The position numbers were made by a program, and so were the translations under genes. The notes beneath the pieces were generated by a model. It made no database searches, had not been told where the DNA came from, and saw only the letters and a program-made list of their open reading frames with translations. Of a stretch of 64,000 nucleotides of DNA, positions 21,204-30,119 are shown one piece after another. This DNA is from Nannocystis pusilla (GTDB lineage Bacteria > Myxococcota_A > Polyangia > Nannocystales > Nannocystaceae): positions 5,557,168 to 5,621,167 of the forward strand of contig NZ_JAPNKE010000002.1 of the NCBI RefSeq assembly GCF_026626665.1, written 5' to 3'. Position 1 is the stretch's first letter. The number at the start of each line of letters is the position of its first letter.

Positions 21204-23432
21204 TCACTTGCGGGCGCGCGGCCTCTCGCCGCCGTCATGTTCGAGCGCCCCGCGCTCCGTCGTCGCGCCGAGGAAGTGGCGCAACCACGCGTGGCAGCGG
21301 GGCAGCACGCGCTCGGGCGCCAGCGACACGGCATCCGGCATGTGCAGCAGCAAGATCTCCGCGACGCGCTGCGGCGCCCACGACTGCCGGGCCACCCACT
21401 GCCACTCGGCCGCGATCTGCCCCCGGCGCTCCTCGGGGAACGCCGCCGCCACCGTCTCCGGGCGCGTCAGCGCCAGCAGCAGCGCGGAGACATCGTTCCG
21501 CCGGATCTCCGTGCGCGTCGGCACCAGCCGGCGGTCGATCGCATATAAAAGGATGACGACCACGAACGCAGCCAGGCGCTGCAGCCGCGGCTCGTGCTCC
21601 GTCGCCGCCCGCGCGCGCGCCAGCTCGAGGTCTCGCGCCAGCTCGGGCGCGCCGTCGGGCGTCAGGCGGCTCGCCAGCTCGAGCGCCGCGTCGATGTGGA
21701 GCAGCCGCGGGCTCAGGTTGCCGGCGCTGCGCGGCCCCGGCGGGCGGGTCTCGCCGAGCTCCGCGAGCAGGGCCCGGTCGAGCGCCGCGTCGAGGTCCTG
21801 ATCGCGGGCGAGCACGACCTCGAGCACCTCGCGCTGCAGCGCCTCGTCGTCGGCGGCGAGACTGACGAGGGCCAGCTCGAGCAGGAGGGCGCGCTGGAAC
21901 AGATCTCGCACCGTCCGCACCTCGGGCGGCGGGGTCTCGGCGAACAGCGCCGCGGTCGTCACCGGGCAGGCCGCGCCGCCCTCGGCCAGCAGGTAGCCGA
22001 GCGGCGCGGCGCGCAGCAGCGGCAACGCGAACGTGCCCCACATCTCCTGCAGCCCCGCCAGCGCCGTGAACAGCGGCCGCGGGCGGATGCTCGCGTCCTC
22101 GATCTCGAACAGCCGCTCGCGCCCCGGCAGCCCGCGGTGCAGCACGAACGCGTGCTCCGGCCGCCACCAGCCCGCGCGCTGACCGAACACTACCAGCCGC
22201 GCCATCGCATCGTCGCGGTCGCCGACGTGGCCGGCCGCGAGCGCCACGAGCCCCGCGGGCACCAGCGACTGCACCGCCGCGATCGGGCATCCACCGGCGG
22301 CCCAGCCCTGCGCCGCCGCGCGCAGCACCTCGGCGCCCGTGTCCGCCAGCGCCGGGTCACGGCCCAGCGCGTCGCCCAGCTCCGGGTGATCGTGGACCCC
22401 CGCCGCGGCGACCAGCGGCGCCACCCACTCGGCCCGCTCGAACGCCGCGATCGGGCTGTCGCGATCGGCGACGATGCGCGCGACGAGCAGGCGGTGCGCC
22501 GGCCGCTGCGGCTCGAGCACCGCGAGCAGCTGCCGCTGCAGCGCCTCGAGCGAGTCGGGCGCGACCTCGGTGCGGGCCAGCAGCACCGTCAGCATCGCCA
22601 GAGTCACCGGGCGGCGCGCCAGGGCCCGCCGCGCCGGCGAGCCGTCGATCGCCGCCCGCACCCGCCCCGCCGCGGCCGGCTCGAACGCCCCCGGCAGCTT
22701 CACCCAGCGGTCGACGAAGCGATCGATCGCCGGCCGCGCGAGCGGCTGCAGGTGGACCCGCCGCAGCGACCCCGCCGCGCGCAGCTGCTCGAGCTCCGGC
22801 ACCTCGGCCGAGCGCGTGGTCAAAAGGACAGGTGCCCCCGCCGCGCACAGCTCCGCCGCCCACCGCCCCACGGCCGCGCGCGTCGCCTCCGGCAGCTCGT
22901 CGAGCCCGGCGATCAGCAGCAGCGGCCGAACCGGGCCCGCCTGCAGGTCGGCCGCCGCGAACCCCGGCGCGAACGCCCGCCGCACGTCGTGCTCGACCAG
23001 CGCCCACCAGCGCGCCAGCGCCTCGCCCACCGTCTCGCAGCTGTCCCAGCGGACATCCATGCCGAGCATGCCGAGCGGCCCGCGGACCGTCCGCCCGCAC
23101 ATCACCAGCGGCACCGGCAGCACGTCACCCACCCGGCCCCGCGCCCCCGCGCCGGCCGGCCCGCACAGCCCGAGCAATAGATCCTGCACCAGAGTACACC
23201 CGCCGGCGCGCGTCGAGCCGACCGCCCACAGCGGCGACATGCCCTTTTCGCCATGGCTGATGAGACATGTCTCGAGGGACTCGCCGCGAGCGGCCAGGGC
23301 CTCCTCGTCGTCGTCGTCGCCGGCCGGCTCGGGCCCGACCCGCAGGGCGCGACACAGCTCGTGCCAGACCACCGCCTGGTCGGGCGACATGAGGTCGTCG
23401 ATGAACGACTGCCCGAGGCGAAGCTCAACCAC
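21204..23432 (-). CDS. NACHT-like NTPase with degenerate P-loop
   Basis: About 742 residues if the start is GTG 23432; an upstream start near 23702 is possible but that stretch has poor coding character. Walker B and sensor region are clear: PLLLIAGLDEL followed by GAPVLLTTRSAEV, the arrangement of NACHT/STAND ATPases. The matching Walker A is GSTRAGGCTLVQ, which lacks the Lys of GxxxxGK[ST]. The C-terminal half is long alpha-helical sequence with no recognised repeat. Known: NACHT proteins act in signalling and in bacterial anti-phage immunity. Inferred: a non-hydrolysing relative, or P-loop error. Three tandem palindromic units (23238-23279) lie in the coding sequence just before the P-loop, and another at 23040. 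Confidence 0.6.
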   Translation of the reverse strand: MVELRLGQSFIDDLMSPDQAVVWHELCRALRVGPEPAGDDDDEEALAARGESLETCLISHGEKGMSPLWAVGSTRAGGCTLVQDLLLGLCGPAGAGARGRVGDVLPVPLVMCGRTVRGPLGMLGMDVRWDSCETVGEALARWWALVEHDVRRAFAPGFAAADLQAGPVRPLLLIAGLDELPEATRAAVGRWAAELCAAGAPVLLTTRSAEVPELEQLRAAGSLRRVHLQPLARPAIDRFVDRWVKLPGAFEPAAAGRVRAAIDGSPARRALARRPVTLAMLTVLLARTEVAPDSLEALQRQLLAVLEPQRPAHRLLVARIVADRDSPIAAFERAEWVAPLVAAAGVHDHPELGDALGRDPALADTGAEVLRAAAQGWAAGGCPIAAVQSLVPAGLVALAAGHVGDRDDAMARLVVFGQRAGWWRPEHAFVLHRGLPGRERLFEIEDASIRPRPLFTALAGLQEMWGTFALPLLRAAPLGYLLAEGGAACPVTTAALFAETPPPEVRTVRDLFQRALLLELALVSLAADDEALQREVLEVVLARDQDLDAALDRALLAELGETRPPGPRSAGNLSPRLLHIDAALELASRLTPDGAPELARDLELARARAATEHEPRLQRLAAFVVVILLYAIDRRLVPTRTEIRRNDVSALLLALTRPETVAAAFPEERRGQIAAEWQWVARQSWAPQRVAEILLLHMPDAVSLAPERVLPRCHAWLRHFLGATTERGALEHDGGERPRARK

Positions 23433-24340
23433 TGGCGGTAGGTCTCGTCGGCCGCGCGCATCCTCCCTGGATCGTGCCCTACCCTCGGCGTGAGCGCCAA
23501 AACCCCGCCACGGCGAGCGGCCCGAGCCGGGCAGGCCCGCGGCCGCCCGCACGCGCGCACGCACCGCCGGATCCGCGCGAGCTTGTATACGCGCGATACG
23601 GCCGCGTTCGCGGGCCTCCGGCGCCTCACCGGGACGGAACCGGACCCGCGGCAGATCGAGGTCATCGGCCCCCGCTCGTCGCACGGGCGCCGCAGTGGCC
23701 ACGAGCCGGGCCGTGGAAACCCTCGCCCGCCTGGGCCGTCATCCCCGCGCTCCCACCGCGACCGGCGGGCCGATCTGCCGCGAGGCCACGACGACGCGAC
23801 CGTCATCCGAGCCCCGCAGGGGCGGCGACGCGAACTCCGCGACGACCCGGGGCGGCCCATGTCCGAAGGGACATGTCCAAGAACTGCGCGGCGCTCCGCG
23901 CTCGCTCACCAACCTGCCCTGAAGAACATGTCATCCGACCGCCGCTCCGCCGCGAACCCGCTGATGCGCGCGCTCCATGTCCGAAGGGACATGTCCAGGA
24001 GCTGCGCGAGCGCTTCAAGCTCGCTCGACAACCTGCCCTGAAGAACATGCCATCCGAGCGCCGCCCGCCGCGAGCCCGCCGACGCGCACGCTCCATGTCC
24101 GAAGGGACATGTCCAAGAGCTGCGCGGGCGCTCCGCGCTCGCTCGACAACCTGCCCTGAAGAACATGTCATCCGACCATCGCCGCCGCGATCCCGGCGAT
24201 CATGTGGGGCATGACCGAAGGGGTCATGCCCCAGAATGGCGCGGGCGCCTCACCGTCGCCCAGGAACCTGCCCTATAGGACAGCTCGCCGACGCCGATCC
24301 TCCCACCGCGCGCACGCCGAAGCTGTCCTCGAAGCCAGGC
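23433..24340. repeat. Gene-free region with a 118-bp tandem array carrying palindromic units
   Basis: No gene recognised. From 23858 a unit of 118 bp repeats: CATGTCCGAAGGGACATG recurs at 23858, 23976 and 24094 (spacing 118, 118), each followed about 70 bp later by CCTGCCCTGAAGAACATG. A fourth diverged unit begins with the 11-bp perfect stem GGGGCATGACC/GGTCATGCCCC (24206-24232), followed by CCTGCCCTATAGGA (24267); a fifth starts with GCTGTCCTCGAAGC (24322). The array stops exactly at the stop triplet (24341-24343) of the S46 peptidase. Open frames across it give repetitive Cys/His-containing peptides in several frames and are not credible genes. Confidence 0.82.
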
Positions 24341-26764
24341 TCAGCGCCGCCGCCGGCGCCCGACGCACAGCAGCCCGCCCAGCAGCCACCACGGCGTCGA
24401 CTCCGAGCTGCTCGCGCAGCCGCAGCCGCGGCGCTCTTGCGGGCAGGTCTCGCGCTCCGGCCCGGCCCCGGCGGCGGCCGGCCCCGGCGTGCCCTCGCCG
24501 ACCTGCGCCCGGGCGCCGGCCACGCGCAGCCCGCCGACCCCGAGCTCTTGCAGCAGCGCGTCGGCGTCCTCGACCTTGTCGAGCAGCCACAGCAGGTAGC
24601 GCACGTCGACGACGATGTTGCGGGAGCGCTCGCTGTAGCCGAAGTCGCCGGCGATGTTCTCCCACACGCGGTCGAAGTTGAGGCCGACGAACTCGCCGCG
24701 GCCGTTGATCACCGGGCTGCCCGAGTTGCCGCCGGTGGTGTCGCCGGTGCTCAGGAAGGCGATCGGCACGTCGCCGAGGATCGGGTCGGCCCAGTACGAC
24801 TCCCTGGCCTTCGGGACAGCCGCGAGCACCCGCTCCGGCATCGTGAACGGGTCCTCGCCGGTGACCTTCGCCATCTGCCCGGTCAGCGTCGTCTGCGGCG
24901 TCGCCAGCAGCCCCTCGCGCGGCTTGTAGCCCTGGATCGACGCGTACGACAGGCGCAGCGTGCCGTTGGCGTCGGGGTAGACCGGCCCGGAGCGGACCTT
25001 GCGGAGCATCGAGAAGTACGCCGGCCCGAGCCGCGAGGCCGCGCCCGCGCGCGTCTCGGCCCGCGCCTCGGCCGCCTCGATCGCCGGCGCCAGCGCCAGC
25101 GCCAGCGCCACGAACGGGTCCCCGCTGGCCGCCAGCGCCGCCGGGTCGGCGCCGTCGAACAGCGCCTTGGCCTTGCCCTCGCCCAGCAGCTTGGTGCGGG
25201 CGATCAGCTGCCGCGCCTGCTTGAGGTAGCGCTCGCGCCCGGAGCCTGTCTTTGCGGCCATGTCCTTCGCGCCATCCGCCGCGGGCTTCGTCGCGGCTGG
25301 CTCCGGGGACATGTCCTTGAAGGCATCCAGCTTCCACGCGGCCGGCAGCGCCTGCGCGCGGGCGATCACCGACGCCAGCAGGTGCGCGTCGACCTCCGGG
25401 TCGAAGTCGCGGAGGCGCCGCTCCTGGCGCTCCCACAGCTTCTTCTCGTTGCGGTCCATGTAGCTCGCCGAGCGCTCGAGGTCGGGCTTTTGCCGCTCGC
25501 GCGCGCGGCGGACCAGGTCGATCGCCAGGCCGAGCAGGTTCGGCCCGTGCGGCACCTGCTCGAGCAGGTAGTCGTGGGCGAAGCTGTCCTTGCGCTCCTC
25601 GCTGAGCTTGCGCAGGGCCGGCAGCGCCTCGCGCTGCGAGCGGTCGCCCGAGTCCTGGGCCCACTTCTCGAGCTCGGCCTCCTCGGCGCGGCGGCGCTCG
25701 AGCAGGCCGATCGCCGCGAACCCGGCGAGCATGCCGCGGGCGTTCTTCAGCCGGTTGGCGTGGCTCTTCTTGGTCGCCGCCACCTTGATCCCGCGCGCCG
25801 GGTCGGTCGCGCCGAGCTCCTCGAGGATCGCCACCCACTCGCCGACGATGTCGATGCGGGCCGGGAAGATCTGCGACTCGTAGCGCTCGACCTCCGACAG
25901 CGGCAGGTAGCGCTCGGTGTTGCCGGGGTAGCCCAGCACCGCCACGAAGTCGCCGGCCTTGACCCCGGAGTGCGCCACCGGCAGCCACACGTCGGGCTTG
26001 TACGGCACGTTGGCGTCGGCGCGGTCGGCCGGCTCGCCGCCCGGGCCGACGTAGGCGCGCAGCAGCGTGAAGTCACCGGTGTGCCGCGGCCACATCCAGT
26101 TGTCGACCTCGCCGCCGAACTCGCCGATCGCCGAGGGCGGCGCGTACACCAGCCGCACGTCGCGGAGCTCGCGGTAGGTGAAGCGCTGGAACAGGCTCAT
26201 GTTGTAGAAGGCCGCCACCTCGCAGCGCAGCCCGCCGCCGGGCTTCTCGCAGGTGTCGACGATCTGCTTGCGCGCGCGGTCGATCGCCTGCGCTCGCGCC
26301 CGGTCGTCGCTCAGGTCCGCCGCGCCGGCCAGCACCTCCGCGGTGACGTCGTCGATGCGCTCCAGCACCCGCACCGTCAGACCCTTGCCCGGCAGCTCCT
26401 CGGCGCGCGTGCGGGCGAGGAAGCCGTCCTTGATGTAGTCGTGCTCGACGCTGCTGACGGCCTGGATCGCCCCGTGCGCGCAGTGGTGATTGGTGGCGAT
26501 CAGTCCCTCGGCCGACACGAACGCCGCCGAGCAGCCCGAGAGGTTGACCGCGGCGCGCATCAGGCCGGTGTTGTTGCTCCACAGCTGCTCCAGCGGCAGC
26601 TCGAGGCCCATCCCGCTCAGCTTGGCGCGGTCGAGCTCGACGATCTGGCCCGGCATCCACTGGCCCTCGTCGGCGCGAGCGGGCGAGGCCGCCAGCGAGA
26701 CGGCGGCGGCGAGCCCGAGCCAGCGGGCGGAGCGCGAGAGGACGAGGTGCGGCCGGGTGTGCAT
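24341..26764 (-). CDS. S46 family dipeptidyl peptidase with MYXO-CTERM-like tail
   Basis: 807 residues. Signal peptide, then DEGQWMPGQ, a typical mature S46 N-terminus. Catalytic residues visible: His in TNHHC, Asp in FGGEVDNW, Ser in GGNSGSP. Known: S46 enzymes (DPP7/DPP11) remove dipeptides from N-termini in the periplasm or at the surface. The C-terminus RGCGCASSSESTPWWLLGG then a short hydrophobic stretch and RRRRR matches the MYXO-CTERM plan (Cys, membrane helix, Arg cluster), so surface anchoring is likely. Three palindromic units (25245-25272 and 25310-25323) fall within a Lys/Ala/Pro-rich segment (KDMSPEPAATKPAADGAKDM) that looks like an insert. ATG 26764 is used; one four codons upstream is possible. 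Confidence 0.9.
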   Translation of the reverse strand: MHTRPHLVLSRSARWLGLAAAVSLAASPARADEGQWMPGQIVELDRAKLSGMGLELPLEQLWSNNTGLMRAAVNLSGCSAAFVSAEGLIATNHHCAHGAIQAVSSVEHDYIKDGFLARTRAEELPGKGLTVRVLERIDDVTAEVLAGAADLSDDRARAQAIDRARKQIVDTCEKPGGGLRCEVAAFYNMSLFQRFTYRELRDVRLVYAPPSAIGEFGGEVDNWMWPRHTGDFTLLRAYVGPGGEPADRADANVPYKPDVWLPVAHSGVKAGDFVAVLGYPGNTERYLPLSEVERYESQIFPARIDIVGEWVAILEELGATDPARGIKVAATKKSHANRLKNARGMLAGFAAIGLLERRRAEEAELEKWAQDSGDRSQREALPALRKLSEERKDSFAHDYLLEQVPHGPNLLGLAIDLVRRARERQKPDLERSASYMDRNEKKLWERQERRLRDFDPEVDAHLLASVIARAQALPAAWKLDAFKDMSPEPAATKPAADGAKDMAAKTGSGRERYLKQARQLIARTKLLGEGKAKALFDGADPAALAASGDPFVALALALAPAIEAAEARAETRAGAASRLGPAYFSMLRKVRSGPVYPDANGTLRLSYASIQGYKPREGLLATPQTTLTGQMAKVTGEDPFTMPERVLAAVPKARESYWADPILGDVPIAFLSTGDTTGGNSGSPVINGRGEFVGLNFDRVWENIAGDFGYSERSRNIVVDVRYLLWLLDKVEDADALLQELGVGGLRVAGARAQVGEGTPGPAAAGAGPERETCPQERRGCGCASSSESTPWWLLGGLLCVGRRRRR

Positions 26765-26795
26765 CCCGGCCACCATACCAGCGCGAGATCGGCGC

Positions 26796-27155
26796 TCAAA
26801 GCCCGACGATCGTGCGAGCGCGGCGGGCGAAGCCGAAGTGCAGCCCGGCCAGCTCGAGGAACTCGACCATGACCATCACGGGCCCCATGAGCCACGAGAT
26901 CGGCCGCTTGAGCAGCGCCGGCTTGTTGCCCTCGATGCGATGCCCGGCGATCTGGAACGCCCAGCCGATCGTCCAGCCGATCACGAACATCTTCCAGCTC
27001 AGCGTGGCCACGGCGCCGACGCCGGTCACCACCAGGATCGGCACCCCGAACATGTGGGTCAGCCGGTTGAGCGGGTGGCGGTGCTCGTGCAGGTAGTACG
27101 CGAACTCGCGGGTCCAGAACTCGTCGATGCTGGCGATCCGATCCAGGGTGCTCAC
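26796..27155 (-). CDS. DUF962/Mpo1-like membrane protein
   Basis: 119 residues from GTG 27155. Sequence EFWTREFAYYLHEHRHPLNRLTHMFGVP is the hallmark of the Mpo1/YGL010w family (DUF962), with His residues that in yeast Mpo1 bind Fe2+ for alpha-oxidation of 2-hydroxy fatty acids. Two hydrophobic segments follow (ILVVTGVGAVATL and MFVIGWTIGWAFQIAGH), then HRIEGNKPALLKRPISW, also conserved. Likely an inner-membrane 2-hydroxy fatty acid dioxygenase or an uncharacterised relative. Same strand as the S46 peptidase, 31 bp upstream of it. Confidence 0.82.
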   Translation of the reverse strand: MSTLDRIASIDEFWTREFAYYLHEHRHPLNRLTHMFGVPILVVTGVGAVATLSWKMFVIGWTIGWAFQIAGHRIEGNKPALLKRPISWLMGPVMVMVEFLELAGLHFGFARRARTIVGL

Positions 27156-28084
27156 GGGTCCTGTTGTATCCCATCCCCGGCGCCGCGGGCACACCGACCT
27201 GCGCGCCGGCGCGCGTGCCGACCGGGCATCGACCCCGCCTCCGAGCCGGAAGTGCCACGCGACCGTCCCCCGCCGGTCGTCGTGAACTGCCAGCCGTCCG
27301 CGTCGCGGTGAGCCCCGCCCGAGCGCCACCTCGGTGGCCAGGGCGGCGGTGATTCCAGCCGTACGCCAGGCCGCCGAGCTCACGACCACGCGGCCCGACT
27401 CGGCAGTGATTCGCGTCCGAGCGTCAGGCCGCCGGAGCTCGCGGACACGTGCCATCCGCCCCTCTTCGGCGCTGGGCCGCCGGAGCTCGCGACCACGCGC
27501 TGCGCCGAAGGACCCGCCGCGAGACAACTCTGCCGCAGCGTCACACCAGCCTCCCCCGCCGGCCAGGCGCGAGCGAGGCGACCGGTGCCGCGGCGCCGCG
27601 TCATGCGAGCCCGCTCTCGCCTGTCCCTTCGGACAGCTCGGAGATCTCGACCCCCTCGCCCGCCGATAGGCCGCGCCCCGATCCCGCGGCGGAGCCACGC
27701 GGGACGGCTCTCGCCGCAGCCGGCGTCGGAGCCCCGCCGGCCCTCTCTGACGCCGCCCGCATCGCAGCCCCGCGAGCGCCTCTCCCCGCGGCCGCCGTCG
27801 GAGCCCCACGCGGGCGCCTCTCGACCCGTCCGGCGCTGGAACTCCGCCGCATGGAGTCCGGCGACGCGGCGCTCGACGCCGGCGCCGCCGCCTCGCCGGG
27901 TCGCTCGTCGCGACGCGGCGAGAGGACCCCGTCGCCTCGAGAATGGGACCCCGCGCACGGACAGCTGCCCGGCGGCCACCGCGGTCGGCGAGCTCGGCGA
28001 GACGGCGCCGGATCGCGACGCCGCCGCCCGCATTTTTCCGTCGACGTCGCCGCCCGAAGGATCCATAGTTCGCCGGCGTTGGAC
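27156..28084. repeat. Gene-free GC-rich region with short imperfect repeats
   Basis: About 930 bp between divergent genes. Three near-copies of GGCCGCCGGAGCTCGCGACC occur at about 27369, 27428 and 27475, and a looser series of GTCGGAGCCCC-type blocks runs from about 27660 to 27860. One clean palindromic unit, CCTGTCCCTTCGGA followed by CAGC, is at 27620-27637. The promoters of both flanking genes must lie here, but I cannot point to them. Confidence 0.5.
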
Positions 28085-28765
28085 ATGGCAAAAGCCCCCT
28101 TCCCCGAGCCGCTCTCCGAAGCGGCGCGTCGCTGGCTGCTTCACCTCGCCCGCCGGGCGTTGCGCGACGCCATGGCCGCGAAAGATCCGGACGCCACGGG
28201 TCTTGCGGTCGGCGTGGCCGAGCGCCCTGACGAGGACCCTCGTCTCGAGGCGCCGGCGCGAGTGTTCGTCTCGTGGCACGACGTGCGCGAGCTGGTCGGT
28301 TGCATCGGCTCGCTCGAGCCGTGGCCCAACCTCGAGCAGGCCGTCGTGCGCTACGCCGTGCAGGCGGGCCTCCACGATCCGCGGACCTCGCCGGCGCGTC
28401 CGTCTCGCTGGCACCGCATGAACGGGGAGATCTCGATCCTCGGCGAGCCGCAGCAGCTCGAGTGCGTCGGCTTCGACGCCATCGCCGAGACCATCACGCC
28501 CGGCCGCGACGGCGTGATCCTCGGCATCGGCTCGCGCCAGGCCGTGTTCTTGCCGGTGGTGTGGCGGCAGCTGCCGCGCCCGCACGACTTCCTGGCCGCG
28601 TTGATGCGCAAGGCCGGTCTGTCGCCGGTGCACGACGGGCCCCGGATCCGCGCTCGCGTGTTCCTCAGCGAGACCTTCGGCGAGCCCGTGGTCGCGCCGG
28701 CCCACCCGGGCGCCGCGGCCAGCCACGCCGGCGGCAACTCGCTGCTCGTGCAGTACGTCCACTGA
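28085..28765 (+). CDS. AMMECR1 domain protein (AmmeMemoRadiSam system protein A type)
   Basis: 226 residues. AMMECR1 fold signs: GCIGSLEPWPNLEQAVVRYAVQAG near the middle, followed by the conserved beta-rich part with ISILGEPQ, PGRDGVILGIGSRQAVFLPVVW and LMRKAGLSP. The GCIG segment is the family signature (usually RGCIG). In many prokaryotes this domain is encoded next to a Memo protein and a radical SAM enzyme; neither partner is in view. Biochemical role unknown. The ATG at 28085 directly follows GGAC and starts the conserved domain. Confidence 0.85.
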   Translation: MAKAPFPEPLSEAARRWLLHLARRALRDAMAAKDPDATGLAVGVAERPDEDPRLEAPARVFVSWHDVRELVGCIGSLEPWPNLEQAVVRYAVQAGLHDPRTSPARPSRWHRMNGEISILGEPQQLECVGFDAIAETITPGRDGVILGIGSRQAVFLPVVWRQLPRPHDFLAALMRKAGLSPVHDGPRIRARVFLSETFGEPVVAPAHPGAAASHAGGNSLLVQYVH

Positions 28766-29466
28766 TCGGCGCGGCGGCTCGATCCTTACTTCTGCCTCGA
28801 CGCGGCTCGCCCTCCTGGCGAGCCGCTCGCATTCGGCCCCCGTGATCCGGGCTCGCTCCGACGCCGCCACGCGGGCGAGCGTCGCCGTCGTCTCGACCGC
28901 GGATCGGCAGCCGCCTCGTCCCGACGTCGCGCAAGCCCCTCGACTGGCAGTCTTCTCCGACCTGGTCCTGAAGTGGCGGCAGTCGTCTCGACCCGGCGCC
29001 TCGACTGGCAGACCTGCGCCGACCGGGTCCCGACGCGGCGACCGTCGTCTCGGCCCGGTGCCTCGACTGGCAGACCTGCGGCGTCGGCCTGCGCTCGACC
29101 GGCCGTAGCGATCGGTCGTCCGGAGCTGAAGTCGTCTCGACTCGGGTGCCCAGGTGCTCGAGCTGCCTCGCCGTCGCCGGCCGGCCTGTGCGGCTGGTTT
29201 CGCGGCACGGCGCGGGAGCACGCGCCGCGATCGCGAGCTGCGCGCCGATCTTCTTTCTCCGCGCTCCTCGCCCGCCGCGACGACGGTGCGCAGCCGCGTG
29301 CCGGCCTCTAGCGGCCCTGTGACGCGGTTTCTGCCGCACCGGGGTCGCCGGGCGCGCGGTCGGAAACCTTGCGGGTCCCCGCGGGCCCGTGTCACAGTTG
29401 CCGCGCCAACGGGCCTTTTCGCGCATGAGCGCGGCGGGGCCCGCACCACCTGCGAGCTTCTCCTCT
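28766..29466. repeat. Gene-free region with a roughly 62-bp minisatellite (about 28886-29150)
   Basis: No gene recognised in 700 bp. A unit of about 62 bp with the markers GTCGTCTCGACCCGG and GCCTCGACTGGCAGACCTGCG repeats with starts near 28982 and 29044, with partial copies before (from 28886) and after (29131). This is unrelated in sequence to the minisatellites at 20.7 kb and 23.9 kb. The promoter of adk probably lies after the array. Confidence 0.7.
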
Positions 29467-30111
29467 ATGCGCACGATCCTCATCGGCCCGCCCGGCGCCG
29501 GCAAAGGCACCCAGGCCCAGTACATCGTCTCGACCCACGGGATCCCCCACATCTCCTCCGGGGACATGTTGCGCGAGGCGGTCCGCAACGGCACCGAGCT
29601 GGGCAAGAAGGCCGACGCGGCGATGAAGCGCGGCGACCTCGTCCCGGACGACGTGGTCATCGGCATGGTGATCGAGCGGATCCAGCGGCCCGACTGCGCC
29701 CGCGGGTTCCTGCTCGACGGCTTCCCGCGCACCCGGCCGCAGGCCGAGGCGCTGGACGTCGCGCTCGCCGCCGCCGGGGTCGCGCTCGACGCCGTCGTCC
29801 TGTTCGAGGTCCCGGACTCGCTGATCGTCGAGCGCGTCACCGGCCGGCGCAGCGACCCCGACACCGGCGCCATCTATCACCTCAAGTTCAACCCGCCGCC
29901 GTCCGACGCCATCGCGCGGCTGGTCCACCGCAGCGACGACTTCGAGGCCGCCGTGACCGCGCGGCTCGACAAGTACCACCGTGAGACCGCGCCGATCGTC
30001 CCGTTCTACGAGGCCAAGGGCCTGCTGAAGCGGGTCGACGGCGTCGGCTCGCCCGACGAGGTCACCGCCCGGCTGCTGGCGGTGCTCGGTCCGGCGCGGG
30101 TCGCCGGCTGA
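29467..30111 (+). CDS. adk: Adenylate kinase
   Basis: Catalyses ATP + AMP = 2 ADP in the cytoplasm. 214 residues, family length. MRTILIGPPGAGKGTQ is the P-loop; HISSGDMLREAV binds AMP; GFLLDGFPRT is the adenylate kinase signature. The LID begins GRRSDPDTGAIYHLKFNPPP, lacks Zn-binding Cys and is slightly shortened. ATG 29467 starts at the P-loop; an in-frame start 26 codons upstream would add an unsupported tail. pssA starts 8 bp after the stop. Confidence 0.96.
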   Translation: MRTILIGPPGAGKGTQAQYIVSTHGIPHISSGDMLREAVRNGTELGKKADAAMKRGDLVPDDVVIGMVIERIQRPDCARGFLLDGFPRTRPQAEALDVALAAAGVALDAVVLFEVPDSLIVERVTGRRSDPDTGAIYHLKFNPPPSDAIARLVHRSDDFEAAVTARLDKYHRETAPIVPFYEAKGLLKRVDGVGSPDEVTARLLAVLGPARVAG

Positions 30112-30119
30112 GGCGCGTC

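Noticed and set aside
23858..24340. CRISPR array or repeat-peptide gene
   Set aside because: The 118-bp unit is repeated throughout; open frames exist in several frames and both strands and encode only repetitive Cys/His peptides.
29563..29585. Palindromic unit in adk (GGGGACATGTTGC)
   Set aside because: It encodes the universally conserved SSGDMLR of adenylate kinase and lacks a 14-bp partner boundary, so resemblance is by chance.
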